The notes: generated by a model from the sequence alone, not told the origin. Numbered from the stretch's first letter, positions 1 through 8,979 are shown. The stretch: DNA of 38,302 nucleotides from CAZXPG01 sp964643145 (GCA_964643145.1 CAZXPG010000011.1:1-38302); one strand, 5' to 3'. Translations and numbers: made by a program.

Positions 1-53
1 TTTTCAAATAGTTGACAGTTTTGGATAAGCGTAGCTTATCCAAAACTGAGGTT
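1..53 (+). repeat. Family 1 palindromic repeat, right end of a composite element running off the window
   Basis: Bases 16-48 form a perfect hairpin with 15-bp arms (cagttttggataagc and its complement) around a 3-nt loop, followed by aggtt. The bases before it (ttttcaaatagttgacag) match, in inverted orientation, those flanking the core at 18083-18114. This copy is therefore probably the right end of a longer element that begins before base 1. It lies just past the corA stop codon and could act as a hairpin at the transcript end, although no U-run follows it. Confidence 0.85.
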
Positions 54-56
54 ATA

Positions 57-1142
57 CTAACCAATCCAGCCACGCCGCCTGAAGAGATAGAACATGCCCG
101 CTGCACAGAAGGCCATCAGCCCCAGCGCATAAAAATATCCGTAATGCCAGTGCAGTTCTGGCATATTAAACGGGGAATTGCTATCAAAATTCATACCATA
201 CAGGCTGGCGATAAAACTAAGCGGAATAAAAATTGTAGAAACCAGCGTGAGGAACTTCATTGTTTCATTCATACGCTGGTTAGAGAACGACAGGTGCAAA
301 TCCATCAGCCCTGTTGTCAGGTCACGGCAATAGGTGGTGAGTTCCTCAAGCTGAATTACATGATCATAACAATCACGCAGGTATTTTGCTGTGTCTTCAG
401 TGATGGTATCTTCCCGCATTACCATTCCTACCACCTCACGCATCGGCCAAATAGCACGGTGAAACGTCATAAGCATATTTTTCACCCGGTGGATCTCAAC
501 AACCTGCTCTGTCTCAAAACCAGTTACTATATCGGTTTCCAACTTCTCAATAGCATTATTGCACTGCTCAAGCACAGGATAATAATGATCTATCACCGCA
601 TCAAGCAGGGCATAGGCCAGGTAATCCACCCCTTTGTTACGGATGCGCCCAGCAGCCTTTTGCATACGGAGACGCACCTGCGTGAAACGATCGTCATACG
701 TTTCCTGGAAAGTTACCAGGCAATTACGCAACAGAAACATGCTGAACTGCTCGGTACATAATTTCTCTGCAATTGATACCATCTGCACAATGATAAAAAG
801 ATAATGCCCATAATCCTCAATCTTGCTGCGGTGATGGGCATAAAGTGCATCCTCAAGCGAGAGATTATGCAATGAAAGCAAGCCGCCTAGCTGCTCTATC
901 ACTGCTAAATCCTGAAAACCGGTAATATGCAGCCATGTCACCGGATAATGCTCCATTACCATGGAAAGGCGGGAGAAATCGTTGATCTCCTCCTCAATAT
1001 AATGCTCTGGGCTATAGGCAACCAATCGTATTGTTGTGGGCAGGGCACCATCAACCGGCTGTAACATCCCAGGCGAAGAACCCGGCGGGAGCCGCTTCTG
1101 CAACTCCCGGAATTGTTGATATTTCCGCCTCAAACGTTTCAC
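57..1142 (-). CDS. corA: CorA-family magnesium/divalent cation transporter
   Basis: CorA proteins are pentameric inner-membrane channels that bring Mg2+ (also Co2+ or Ni2+) into the cytoplasm. The 361-residue product has the family shape: a long soluble, helix-rich N-terminal domain and two C-terminal membrane segments. The signature YGMNF is at about residues 315-319 at the end of the first membrane helix, followed by the MPEL-containing loop, a second hydrophobic helix and a basic tail (FRRRGW). Length is normal for the family. The start is GTG at 1142 with GGAAA about 6 nt upstream; an ATG slightly upstream is in another frame. It begins only 13 bp after the stop of the 1136-residue gene, so it is probably co-transcribed with virB4 and that gene. 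A functional link to secretion is not shown. Confidence 0.93.
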   Translation of the reverse strand: MKRLRRKYQQFRELQKRLPPGSSPGMLQPVDGALPTTIRLVAYSPEHYIEEEINDFSRLSMVMEHYPVTWLHITGFQDLAVIEQLGGLLSLHNLSLEDALYAHHRSKIEDYGHYLFIIVQMVSIAEKLCTEQFSMFLLRNCLVTFQETYDDRFTQVRLRMQKAAGRIRNKGVDYLAYALLDAVIDHYYPVLEQCNNAIEKLETDIVTGFETEQVVEIHRVKNMLMTFHRAIWPMREVVGMVMREDTITEDTAKYLRDCYDHVIQLEELTTYCRDLTTGLMDLHLSFSNQRMNETMKFLTLVSTIFIPLSFIASLYGMNFDSNSPFNMPELHWHYGYFYALGLMAFCAAGMFYLFRRRGWIG

Positions 1143-1155
1143 TTTCTATTTCCAT

Positions 1156-4100
1156 TTATGGTGTGGGACAACCTACGCCATAACAGCTAGACGTTCCGCA
1201 ACGGCAAGGCTGCCTGCCTTGCTCTGTCCAGTTGCAGGATGACTTTGCAGGCAACCTATCCCTGTGAGAGCCATCCCATACCCCATGAATACTCGATGGA
1301 TCACTCGGTTCACAGCATAAATATGCCTTTTCATGCAATGTGGAAGCTAACTCACGTTCACGGCTACAGGTATTTTTATTGGCATTGAAGGCAGTTTGAG
1401 CATCCCAAGTGTGACAGTCATAGCCACCACTGTCATAGCCACCTGTCTGTTCGCATGTCTGTATTTGACAAGCATTGGTGACCGGCCCCCAGGTGGCTAT
1501 ACTCTGTGCGCCTCCCACTCCTTGCACCACCGTACAGGTGCGTGTAGGGGCACCATACCAACCTGGCCTACATGTCCCATTAACCGTGCTGGTTGTCGTC
1601 CCGCCACTTGTAGTAATAATGCTCGGCACCGTCCTGCTCCAGTCTGCATTGCCATCATTATCAGTCTCAGCAGTGCTCTTCCAGTTTGTAGCCGGATCCT
1701 TGGTATACAGAATTTCAGGACAGGGGATAGGGGGTGGGATATCAACACACATCCCCAGCTCTACCGGTGTATATTCACGCAGGCCCTCAGTCTGGTTATT
1801 AATCACCGTGCCACTAGTATCGGTTTTACCGTCAGCATCCACAGCGGGCTGACGTGGGCTATGTTTAGAGGGATGCATGACACCTTCCGCATCCGCCATC
1901 TCCCGATAGACTATCACTTGTCCATCAACATACGGTGCCACCAATATATCGTCAGCAGCAGTACTGATATCATTAGCATAATCCTTGCCGGTCACTTTGG
2001 CAGCCAGCACCAGCGCATCAGGAGGTGTATAGCCCCCCAGGCACAATTTCCCTCCACCATAGAGATAGCCGGAATAGTCAGACACTATACCACTCTGATA
2101 TATTGGGTTACCCTGCCCATCGGTAATAAAATCACCATTGCTATCGGTTTGATATTGTACCGGATCGTTATTGCCATATATATCATAGATATCGGTACAG
2201 AATTTAATACCATAGAGATAGCGACAGCGTGCATATCCACCATCCGTGTAATGTTGGCCGGTGGCTTCATTGACAATAGGATTATTACGAATAGGGTTGA
2301 CACTGCCGTGAGCGGCAATAATCTCATCGATATAATCTTCATCACTGGTGCCAAAAATCACCGTCTCACTCTCACTTCCCTCACTGATGCTTGCTTGCAA
2401 TAATGGTATCGCATGGGCACTACAATTCGGGTTCTGCGCACGGGCATTGCTTTCATTCTCACATGTTGGGAACGACACATACAGATGCGCCCGATCGTCA
2501 TTATTCAGGCCTTTGCTGGGGTTATTAATCTCCGTCCTGGTAATAACCGGTGCCAGTACAGGCTGCCGTGCTACACAGCTTAGCGGTTTTACATACGCCC
2601 GATCATTCACATACTGGCACGGATAGGGGGTGGTACCGCTGGCAGAGGTGGAATTCGGTGTCTTTAACAGTTCATAACCACATATGCTTTTACCTTCATC
2701 GGCCAGACAGTTAAAGAACTTGCGGTCCACATAAGGATGGGTAGGCCCTGAGCGTGGGTCTTTTAATGACACCATCGTATTCTGGCCAGAAGGATAATCT
2801 TTACTCACCGGATCCTGCTGGAAGGTAAAGGCAAGATCAGCATAATCGCCCGTCATCACGCCAGTAATACTATACTTCTCTTCATGCGTGATCGGATCAA
2901 TAGAAGACAGCGAGTAATAAGGGCGAAGCTGCGTTGGCCGCGGCAAGCTTTCGCCACTGATCGGATCGATCATATTATCAATCTGATCTTTAATATTTTC
3001 GATCTCTGCATCCGTTAAGGTTTGCTCAGAAATTGTCACACAGGGAATATCATTTGTTGACTGCTGGCCATTTTCACAAATGGGTATTACACTATTGAAG
3101 CCTATACGTATTAATGGTTTAGTAAATGAATCATACTGGCCTGCTGTCTTAGCAGCTACACAATTATGGGCAGTCTGCCGCTGGCTCTGGCTACATATAG
3201 CCTGTACCGACCCAGTAGGTATAGGATTGGTGATGGTAGTCTGGTAGGGAGGCGGGAAAGGAGCCAGGGTTAGGTTAATACAGCCTTCATCCTGTTGCAC
3301 CCAATAGTTAATATGTGTCTGAATCGCAGCAAGTATAATGGAGGCTGCCAGCATTAACAATATGCCCGTTCCTCCCGTCCCCGTCAGGATTGATAATGCC
3401 ATTGATGTGTAGATATAGGCACCAACCGCTGCCCCTAAGCCTGGTGCCACCGAATCACCCAGCCCAATAATAAAGTTGACCGACTTGAACGGATCAACCG
3501 TGAACGGTGCACCTGGTGTCATAAAATGCAACAACTGGTATTTAGGCATTAAATCGTTAATATCCATCGGGTCTTCATAGGCACATAACTGCATCCGTGG
3601 CGTGACCACAACATACTCACTCCCCACCTGTTTCAGATAGATGGGCTGGGCATTATCCACCTGCCTGCCTTTGATAAGCAACGTATCTTCGGGCACGACA
3701 TACACAACCTTAGCCGCCAGATCACTCATATTCCCCTTATAATCCACCACTTTGGAGGTGCCTATTTCCACCGTACGGTTACTGCCATAGGGGCTATCAC
3801 TGGGAACATTTCTTGATTCAGTGGTATTAACAATGGTAATTTCTTTACCATTGGTGAGAGTGAAGGTTGCAGCCGGATCACTTGCCTCAGTAGGGTACGG
3901 GCTCCCCCCACCTGCGGGCCGGTAATCAGGATCAACACCGGTGCGGTTACCATATTGTATGGAAGGCTTGCCATCTGAATCATAACCAGAAGTTGCAACA
4001 CGCGCACAGAAACGTACGCCCTTTATAAAGTCACACTCGCCAATGCCTAAATTTTTACTGCCCGACATCTGCCCACCAGCGCATACCAGTTTCCAGCAAT

Positions 4101-4566
4101 CATGGCTGCCACTAAAAAATTTAGCACCAAAATTACGCCAACAGGCTTTGGTATAGGGGACAGGCATAGGCACCCCCAAACAATAGCGGATATTCATCCG
4201 TATCTGTGGCTTGAAATAATTATTCGCTGAACAGGGGGAAGTGGTTCCGTTGACAAAACAGGGATCTTCCACGCTTTGCTCATACATCTGCTTAATGCCC
4301 GTGTCATTGATCTCGTAATTGCTTCTTTTCTTAGAGGGGCAATTAACCGTATCGGGGCTGGCAACGCAGGCAATGGTGGGGCCATTCACGGGGAATACAT
4401 TAGGAAATGGTGGCTTGCTTGGCTTACCAGCATAGCTAGCAGACGCATAACCGCCCAATAGCAGGAACAGCATCATGGCCAGGATATGCACCAACCACGT
4501 GCAATTTCTCCCTCGCCATTCCATACAACTATCTAGCAGTGCGCTGTTTCCCCTATCATTCCCCAT
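1156..4566 (-). CDS. Large Cys-rich membrane-anchored protein next to virB4, function unknown
   Basis: The 1136-residue product is not recognised as a known family. An N-terminal hydrophobic segment (about residues 24-43) looks like a signal peptide or anchor. A second hydrophobic region (about 362-420, rich in Gly and Ala) probably crosses the membrane twice. Most of the rest should be extracytoplasmic: many Cys, Pro, Asn and Thr residues and frequent CxxxC-like spacing. The C-terminal module (about 950-1120) contains CRPGW, a G-x-P-T-R-T-C-T run, GYDxGGYDC and a CC pair, and matches the C-terminus of the protein at 18466-19434. The gene starts 17 bp after virB4, so it is probably in the same transcript. 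Position after virB4 is where rickettsial-type loci carry VirB6 proteins, and F-type loci carry the Cys-rich TraN, but it lacks the multi-helix VirB6 core and I see no TraN signature. A surface or channel-associated component is a reasonable inference only. Confidence 0.8.
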   Translation of the reverse strand: MGNDRGNSALLDSCMEWRGRNCTWLVHILAMMLFLLLGGYASASYAGKPSKPPFPNVFPVNGPTIACVASPDTVNCPSKKRSNYEINDTGIKQMYEQSVEDPCFVNGTTSPCSANNYFKPQIRMNIRYCLGVPMPVPYTKACWRNFGAKFFSGSHDCWKLVCAGGQMSGSKNLGIGECDFIKGVRFCARVATSGYDSDGKPSIQYGNRTGVDPDYRPAGGGSPYPTEASDPAATFTLTNGKEITIVNTTESRNVPSDSPYGSNRTVEIGTSKVVDYKGNMSDLAAKVVYVVPEDTLLIKGRQVDNAQPIYLKQVGSEYVVVTPRMQLCAYEDPMDINDLMPKYQLLHFMTPGAPFTVDPFKSVNFIIGLGDSVAPGLGAAVGAYIYTSMALSILTGTGGTGILLMLAASIILAAIQTHINYWVQQDEGCINLTLAPFPPPYQTTITNPIPTGSVQAICSQSQRQTAHNCVAAKTAGQYDSFTKPLIRIGFNSVIPICENGQQSTNDIPCVTISEQTLTDAEIENIKDQIDNMIDPISGESLPRPTQLRPYYSLSSIDPITHEEKYSITGVMTGDYADLAFTFQQDPVSKDYPSGQNTMVSLKDPRSGPTHPYVDRKFFNCLADEGKSICGYELLKTPNSTSASGTTPYPCQYVNDRAYVKPLSCVARQPVLAPVITRTEINNPSKGLNNDDRAHLYVSFPTCENESNARAQNPNCSAHAIPLLQASISEGSESETVIFGTSDEDYIDEIIAAHGSVNPIRNNPIVNEATGQHYTDGGYARCRYLYGIKFCTDIYDIYGNNDPVQYQTDSNGDFITDGQGNPIYQSGIVSDYSGYLYGGGKLCLGGYTPPDALVLAAKVTGKDYANDISTAADDILVAPYVDGQVIVYREMADAEGVMHPSKHSPRQPAVDADGKTDTSGTVINNQTEGLREYTPVELGMCVDIPPPIPCPEILYTKDPATNWKSTAETDNDGNADWSRTVPSIITTSGGTTTSTVNGTCRPGWYGAPTRTCTVVQGVGGAQSIATWGPVTNACQIQTCEQTGGYDSGGYDCHTWDAQTAFNANKNTCSRERELASTLHEKAYLCCEPSDPSSIHGVWDGSHRDRLPAKSSCNWTEQGRQPCRCGTSSCYGVGCPTP

Positions 4567-4583
4567 ACATATCCTTACAGGCG

Positions 4584-6998
4584 TTACATCGCCTCTGCTT
4601 CAATTTTTGCCGTAAATACAGGCAACCACTTGGCAAGCTGTGGGCCTGTCTGCTCGATTATCTCTTCCATCATATGCACAGTTTTATCACCTCCTGATAG
4701 CACGGCAAGCAATCCTCGGAAACCAGCAAGGTTTAACTCTCCTACAATAGCATCTTCTCCTTGTTTTAACAAGAAGTGACGGTTCATCAATTTCATAGAG
4801 GTAAGCAACGCGAATTCTTTATGAGACAAACCAAAGACAGTCTTATAACTCTCTCCCGCCTGCGGATTGGGTAAATAAATCTGCGTGGCAATTTCCGCCA
4901 TAATGGTTCCGGTGATTTGGCTTTTACTGGCATGCTCTATACTCTCACTGGCCAGAATAATAAGGGCATTATTCTCACGGAGATAATGGAACCATTCAGA
5001 AAGAATCGGCGCAATAAAACGATTATCCAGCAACGACCATGCTTCATCCACCACCACCATCACCGGACTGCCATCAAGTGCCTGGTTGATACGATGGAAA
5101 TAATAGGACAACACTGGCCCCAGTAACTCCGACGGGCTCGAGAGCAATTCACTGACATCCACCCCCCAAATAGGCACACTCCAATCAAAATTTTCATATA
5201 TATTATCAAAGAAGCCAGCATATTTCCCTCCACGCACCCAGGGTGCCAACCGCCCACGCAGGGTTGCGATATCAGCAGCAGCATCGTCACCACCAAAAAG
5301 ATGGGCGATTGCCGATAGCTGACGGTTTTCCTCCGGCAACAAATAAGCCTTCCGCACCACCTCTTCAATCAACATGATATCCTCTGCCGTTAAAGCCAGG
5401 GTATTACCTGCCATCAGCAAATAGGCAAACCACTGCTGTAGAAACAGGCGGTTTGGCACCGTATCCGGCAGTTGTAATGGGTTGAAATAGGTAGCAGGCG
5501 CATCAGCAGTAGGTTCTGCAATACTATATTCTCCACCAATCGCCCGAATAAATACTTTAGAGGCACGGTGCTGATCGAAGAAGAATAGCTTGCTATTAAA
5601 TTTACGCGACTCTGATACAAAGAAATTGAGCAATGCCGTTTTCCCTGCGCCACGTGGGCCAATAATCACCGTATGCCCGTTGTCGTAATAATGGAAATTA
5701 AAGAAGTAGGGTGTCCCCAGTGCCGTACGGAAAATCGTTACTGCCGCCCCCCACAGATTATTATATTGCTTCCCTGCCGGAAAATTATGTAGTGACGCAA
5801 AACCAGCAATACGTGCGGTATTAATCGGACGCTTACGACAAATATAGGTAAAATTCCCTGGAAGCTGTGACCAGAAACATTGCTCAATCTGCACATCCTC
5901 TCGCACGGTAACAATGCCTAGTTCAGAAAGTTCCGCAATGGAACGCCTTACCTCTATATCAAGTTTCTTTAAATCATCCTCTATCAGCATAATCAACAAC
6001 TGCTGCTCACCAAAATCGGTTGAACTGCCTGTATCACTATTTATAATATCATCAAGCCCAGAAAGCTGGCGGAAGCGCTCATCCTGACTCACCGTTAAGA
6101 TATAATTCTGGTATTGGAAACTATCCATCGCCTTCTTGCTATTAATAAAGTCCAGCGTCTGTGTCACAATAAATTGTTGCGGCAATTGCAGGAATTTATC
6201 AATCGCTATGGCAGTAAGTTCATGATATTCTTTAATGGAAAGGATAGCAGCAAAATGCTTTCCCGTCGGCCCACGCACCTCAAGGGTATTATTACCAAAG
6301 GCTACCTTATGGGTGGTTAAATACTCGGCTAGGTTATTGATAGGCAACGGCATTGTACTCTCAGCCAAATGCATGATCTTTGCAAGGAATTGCAGTATTT
6401 CTGATTGAATACCGATTTTCTCTTCTATTAGCCCCAGCTTCTTTGCACCATACTGCGCCAATGTCTGCAACATGCCATCTACAACCTCTTGCAATCGCAC
6501 AAACGACATGTCCAGATATTCATTATGCCGCCGCTCCACTTCTTTTGGCGACAAGGTTTGGATAAATCCTTTCGGGTCACGGACATCAATGGCTAACCCC
6601 TCATGAAGAATGGTAATATAAAGCTCATTGACATATTTATCGTTCCAATAGTTTTTACGCGTCCACGCTGCATGCAGTTCACGACAGAAGGGAGAATCAT
6701 AATGCCCTTCTGGGTCGAGGCTACGCTTACGGCGCACCGTGTGGAACCACAGAGCAAAATCATCACCTTTCACATTCTCAAGCACTGCCTTACGTACGGT
6801 ATCGCGCAGATTTACCTTCTTACCATCAACCGTTTCATGTGAAAATCCGGTGATCTTAATCACCTGCATCAGCTCGCCATTACGCGTTAGAAGAGTATGT
6901 GCATCAAAATGACAGGCATAAGGAATAAAATCTGGAGTGGGGAGTTCCAGTTTTGTACCAGTATCACCAGAAAGTAATTTTTTACTGAAACTGAACAT
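4584..6998 (-). CDS. virB4: VirB4-family type IV secretion ATPase
   Basis: VirB4 is the conserved inner-membrane ATPase that powers assembly and transport in type IV secretion systems. The 804-residue product has the typical CagE/TrbE/VirB4 N-terminal half and a C-terminal RecA-like ATPase domain. Walker A is GPRGAGKT at residues 447-454, Walker B is VVVDEAW near 645-651, and a downstream ILASES strand matches the sensor region. Length and the N-terminal FIPYACHFD...LLTRNGELMQVIKI-type opening resemble VirB4 of Rickettsiales, from memory of the family rather than a search. No VirB3-sized gene precedes it: the upstream 400 bp hold repeats. It heads a probable operon with the 1136-residue Cys-rich gene and corA. 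No other secretion genes are in the window, so whether the system is complete cannot be judged here. Confidence 0.93.
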   Translation of the reverse strand: MFSFSKKLLSGDTGTKLELPTPDFIPYACHFDAHTLLTRNGELMQVIKITGFSHETVDGKKVNLRDTVRKAVLENVKGDDFALWFHTVRRKRSLDPEGHYDSPFCRELHAAWTRKNYWNDKYVNELYITILHEGLAIDVRDPKGFIQTLSPKEVERRHNEYLDMSFVRLQEVVDGMLQTLAQYGAKKLGLIEEKIGIQSEILQFLAKIMHLAESTMPLPINNLAEYLTTHKVAFGNNTLEVRGPTGKHFAAILSIKEYHELTAIAIDKFLQLPQQFIVTQTLDFINSKKAMDSFQYQNYILTVSQDERFRQLSGLDDIINSDTGSSTDFGEQQLLIMLIEDDLKKLDIEVRRSIAELSELGIVTVREDVQIEQCFWSQLPGNFTYICRKRPINTARIAGFASLHNFPAGKQYNNLWGAAVTIFRTALGTPYFFNFHYYDNGHTVIIGPRGAGKTALLNFFVSESRKFNSKLFFFDQHRASKVFIRAIGGEYSIAEPTADAPATYFNPLQLPDTVPNRLFLQQWFAYLLMAGNTLALTAEDIMLIEEVVRKAYLLPEENRQLSAIAHLFGGDDAAADIATLRGRLAPWVRGGKYAGFFDNIYENFDWSVPIWGVDVSELLSSPSELLGPVLSYYFHRINQALDGSPVMVVVDEAWSLLDNRFIAPILSEWFHYLRENNALIILASESIEHASKSQITGTIMAEIATQIYLPNPQAGESYKTVFGLSHKEFALLTSMKLMNRHFLLKQGEDAIVGELNLAGFRGLLAVLSGGDKTVHMMEEIIEQTGPQLAKWLPVFTAKIEAEAM

Positions 6999-7003
6999 AA
7001 GTT

Positions 7004-7123
7004 AACCTCAGTTTTTTTATAAGACTTTGCCCATAGAAAAACTGGCATGATAGTGAAAAATAATGTCAAAAAACGTCGTTGTTGACAGTGTTGGATAAGT
7101 GCAGTTTATCCAACACTGAGGTT
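7004..7123 (+). repeat. Family 1 composite element, internally shortened (120 bp)
   Basis: The segment begins aacctcag and ends ctgaggtt, the same outer ends as the 242-bp copy at 18078-18319. Its left part is a decayed palindrome (about 7009-7046), followed by a module (aaaactggcatg, then aaaataatgtcaaaaa, then cgtcgtt) that matches the reverse complement of 18231-18287. It ends with gttgacag and a hairpin core at 7086-7118. In that core the arms carry a paired change (gtg/cac instead of ttt/aaa) that keeps the stem. The bases flanking the two ends share only aagt, so a target duplication is uncertain. Confidence 0.75.
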
Positions 7124-7403
7124 AAGTCAACGGGATAGGAGCAATCAACAACATAATGCACTTTACTGCCCTCTTATTCTATAACTGAGTGCTAAGACGT
7201 GTCTAGTCTTTTCTCTCCACCTGGCTGGCAGTACAACTGCACGCCTGTCATTCGCCATGGTAAGCTTTGCTTATCCAAAACTGGGGTTAGATATGTGGAA
7301 TGACTATAAAAAACCTACTTCTGCGGTTCCTTATTCATTTTTTATAAAAAATGTGGTTCTATGGTAGAGTTCTATCAAACGGCTCTTTAACAAAGGATGA
7401 TCT
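7124..7403. other. Gene-free intergenic stretch between virB4 and gabD
   Basis: I see no coding region or RNA gene here. It must hold the leader and promoter of the gabD-like gene on the plus strand, and with the preceding repeat the promoter of the virB4 operon on the minus strand. It contains a half copy of the family 1 repeat at 7261-7289 and an AT-rich stretch near 7330-7360. A good ribosome binding site for gabD (AAGGATG, 5 nt before ATG) lies at its right end. Confidence 0.6.
7261..7289 (+). repeat. Half copy of family 1 palindrome
   Basis: The bases taagctttgcttatccaaaa followed by ctggggtta match the loop and right arm of the family 1 core (compare 22631-22658), with one change near the end. 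The left arm is missing, so it can no longer form the long hairpin. Confidence 0.7.
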
Positions 7404-8864
7404 ATGTCTGTTAATACCCATATACAGTATAAACCCCTATTGAAGGAACGCGCCCTGATTGGTGGAAAATGGTGTAATGCAAACAATGCTGTCACCGTGA
7501 ATGTAGCCAATCCGGCAAACGGCCAAATCTTGGGCACGGTTCCTTATATGCAACAGGAGGAAACCGAATATGCCATCAAAGCGGCAGAATCCAGTGCACT
7601 TGCATGGCGGAACACTCCAGCCACATCACGTGCCTCTATACTGAAACGCTGGCACACCCTCATCATGCAGCATCAAGAAGACCTGGCCAGCATTATGACG
7701 GCCGAACAAGGCAAGCCCCTCACTGAATCACGCGCTGAAATTGCTTATGCCGCGTCGTTTGTAGAATGGTTTGCGGAAGAAGGCAAGCGGGTTTATGGCG
7801 ATATCATCCCCTCCCCTTTTACAGATCGGCAAATCGTTGTGCATAAAGAGCCCGTAGGCGTGGTGGCAGCCATCACCCCATGGAATTTTCCTGCTGCCAT
7901 GATTACCCGTAAACTTGCCCCCGCTCTGGCTGCTGGCTGCACTGTTGTGGTCAAACCTGCAATTGAAACTCCCTTTTCAGCACTGGCACTCGGCGTGCTC
8001 GCCATGGAAGCCGGTATCCCTGCGGGTGTACTCAATATTATCACCGGCAATGCTGAAGCCATTGGCCAGGTATTTACCAGCAGCAACGTGGTACGTAAAC
8101 TGAGCTTCACCGGTTCCACGGCTGTCGGCCGCAAACTGCTTGCTGCCTGCGCGCCAACGGTTAAGCGTGTTTCCATGGAACTAGGCGGCAACGCACCTTT
8201 TATCGTGTTTGATGATGCCGATCTTGATGCAGCACTGGCAGGGCTAATGGCATCTAAATACCGCAATAGTGGCCAAACCTGCATCTGTGCTAACCGTATT
8301 CTTGTACAAAAAACGATCTATGATACTTTCATTGAACGCCTGACTCGCGCCACCCAACAGCTACGGGTGGGGGATGGGTTTCAGGCTGATGTGCAGCAAG
8401 GCCCACTTATCACACACAATGCCATTGAAAAAGCCGAAAGGTTACTGAGTGATGCCATTGCCAAAGGGGCAGTTATTACCACCGGCGGCACTCCCGTTGA
8501 AGGAGAAGGCTATTTCTTTACCCCAACCGTAATAACCGGCATTAAACAAGGAATGCGTATTGCTCAAGAGGAAATATTTGCCCCCATTGCTGCCGTTACC
8601 AGCTTTACCAGCGAAGAAGAAGCTATTGCCATTGCCAATAGCAGCGATGCCGGGTTAGCAGCCTATTTCTACACTCGTGATAGCAACCGTATAAGGAGAG
8701 TTTCCACAGCACTTGAGTACGGCATGGTTGGTATCAATACCGGCCTTATCTCTACTGAACTGGCTCCATTCGGTGGTATGAAGCAATCGGGTATTGGCCG
8801 TGAAGGATCTCGTTATGGTATTGATGAATATCTAGAAATTAAATATCTCTGTGTCGGGGAATAG
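7404..8864 (+). CDS. gabD: NAD(P)-dependent succinate-semialdehyde dehydrogenase family protein
   Basis: The 486-residue product is a full-length aldehyde dehydrogenase, closest in appearance to GabD, which oxidises succinate semialdehyde to succinate with NAD(P)+ as the last step of GABA breakdown. The catalytic general base is E259 in MELGGNAPF and the nucleophile is C293 in GQTCICANR. The second Cys two residues on (C295) is typical of GabD enzymes. PWNFPAAMITRKLAPALAAG and the FTGSTAVG cofactor region are intact. Start ATG at 7404 has AAGGATG at good spacing. It is monocistronic between two repeats, upstream of the pnt genes. No GABA transaminase is in the window, so the substrate within the aldehyde dehydrogenase family (for example glutarate semialdehyde) is not settled. 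Confidence 0.9.
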   Translation: MSVNTHIQYKPLLKERALIGGKWCNANNAVTVNVANPANGQILGTVPYMQQEETEYAIKAAESSALAWRNTPATSRASILKRWHTLIMQHQEDLASIMTAEQGKPLTESRAEIAYAASFVEWFAEEGKRVYGDIIPSPFTDRQIVVHKEPVGVVAAITPWNFPAAMITRKLAPALAAGCTVVVKPAIETPFSALALGVLAMEAGIPAGVLNIITGNAEAIGQVFTSSNVVRKLSFTGSTAVGRKLLAACAPTVKRVSMELGGNAPFIVFDDADLDAALAGLMASKYRNSGQTCICANRILVQKTIYDTFIERLTRATQQLRVGDGFQADVQQGPLITHNAIEKAERLLSDAIAKGAVITTGGTPVEGEGYFFTPTVITGIKQGMRIAQEEIFAPIAAVTSFTSEEEAIAIANSSDAGLAAYFYTRDSNRIRRVSTALEYGMVGINTGLISTELAPFGGMKQSGIGREGSRYGIDEYLEIKYLCVGE

Positions 8865-8905
8865 TCATTTTCGTTATAGAGCTCTCCCTAAATCCAGGTT
8901 AATGC

Positions 8906-8933
8906 TTGCATCCAAGACGCTTTCTGGTAGAAT
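8906..8933 (+). promoter_or_regulatory. Predicted sigma-70 promoter for the pnt operon
   Basis: TTGCAT at 8906-8911 and TAGAAT at 8928-8933 are separated by 16 bp, each close to consensus. The pair lies 46 bp before the pntAA start codon, in the gap after gabD. Prediction from sequence only. Confidence 0.4.
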
Positions 8934-8937
8934 GAAA

Positions 8938-8965
8938 GCTATGCTTGTCCAACACTGAGGTTAAC
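8938..8965 (+). repeat. Half copy of family 1 palindrome upstream of pntAA
   Basis: The bases gctatgcttgtccaacactg followed by aggttaac match the loop, right arm and outer end of the family 1 core. It carries the cac variant also found at 7086-7118. The left arm is absent. It lies in the predicted leader of the pnt mRNA, between promoter and pntAA. Confidence 0.7.
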
Positions 8966-8979
8966 TAGCTGGCACTTTT

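Noticed and set aside
12..761. Open frame of 249 codons on the plus strand
   Set aside because: Antisense shadow of corA, whose product has the YGMNF and MPEL motifs.
1396..2403. Long open frame (335 codons) on the plus strand
   Set aside because: It lies wholly antisense to the 1136-residue Cys-rich gene, has no recognisable domain, and that gene has a proven paralogous module in its own frame.
1156..4566. VirB6 or TraN assignment
   Set aside because: Only one short double-spanning hydrophobic region is visible, not the multi-helix VirB6 core, and no TraN signature was recognised, so the gene is left without a symbol.
7793..8284. Open frame of 163 codons on the minus strand
   Set aside because: Shadow of the aldehyde dehydrogenase gene, which has intact catalytic Glu and Cys.
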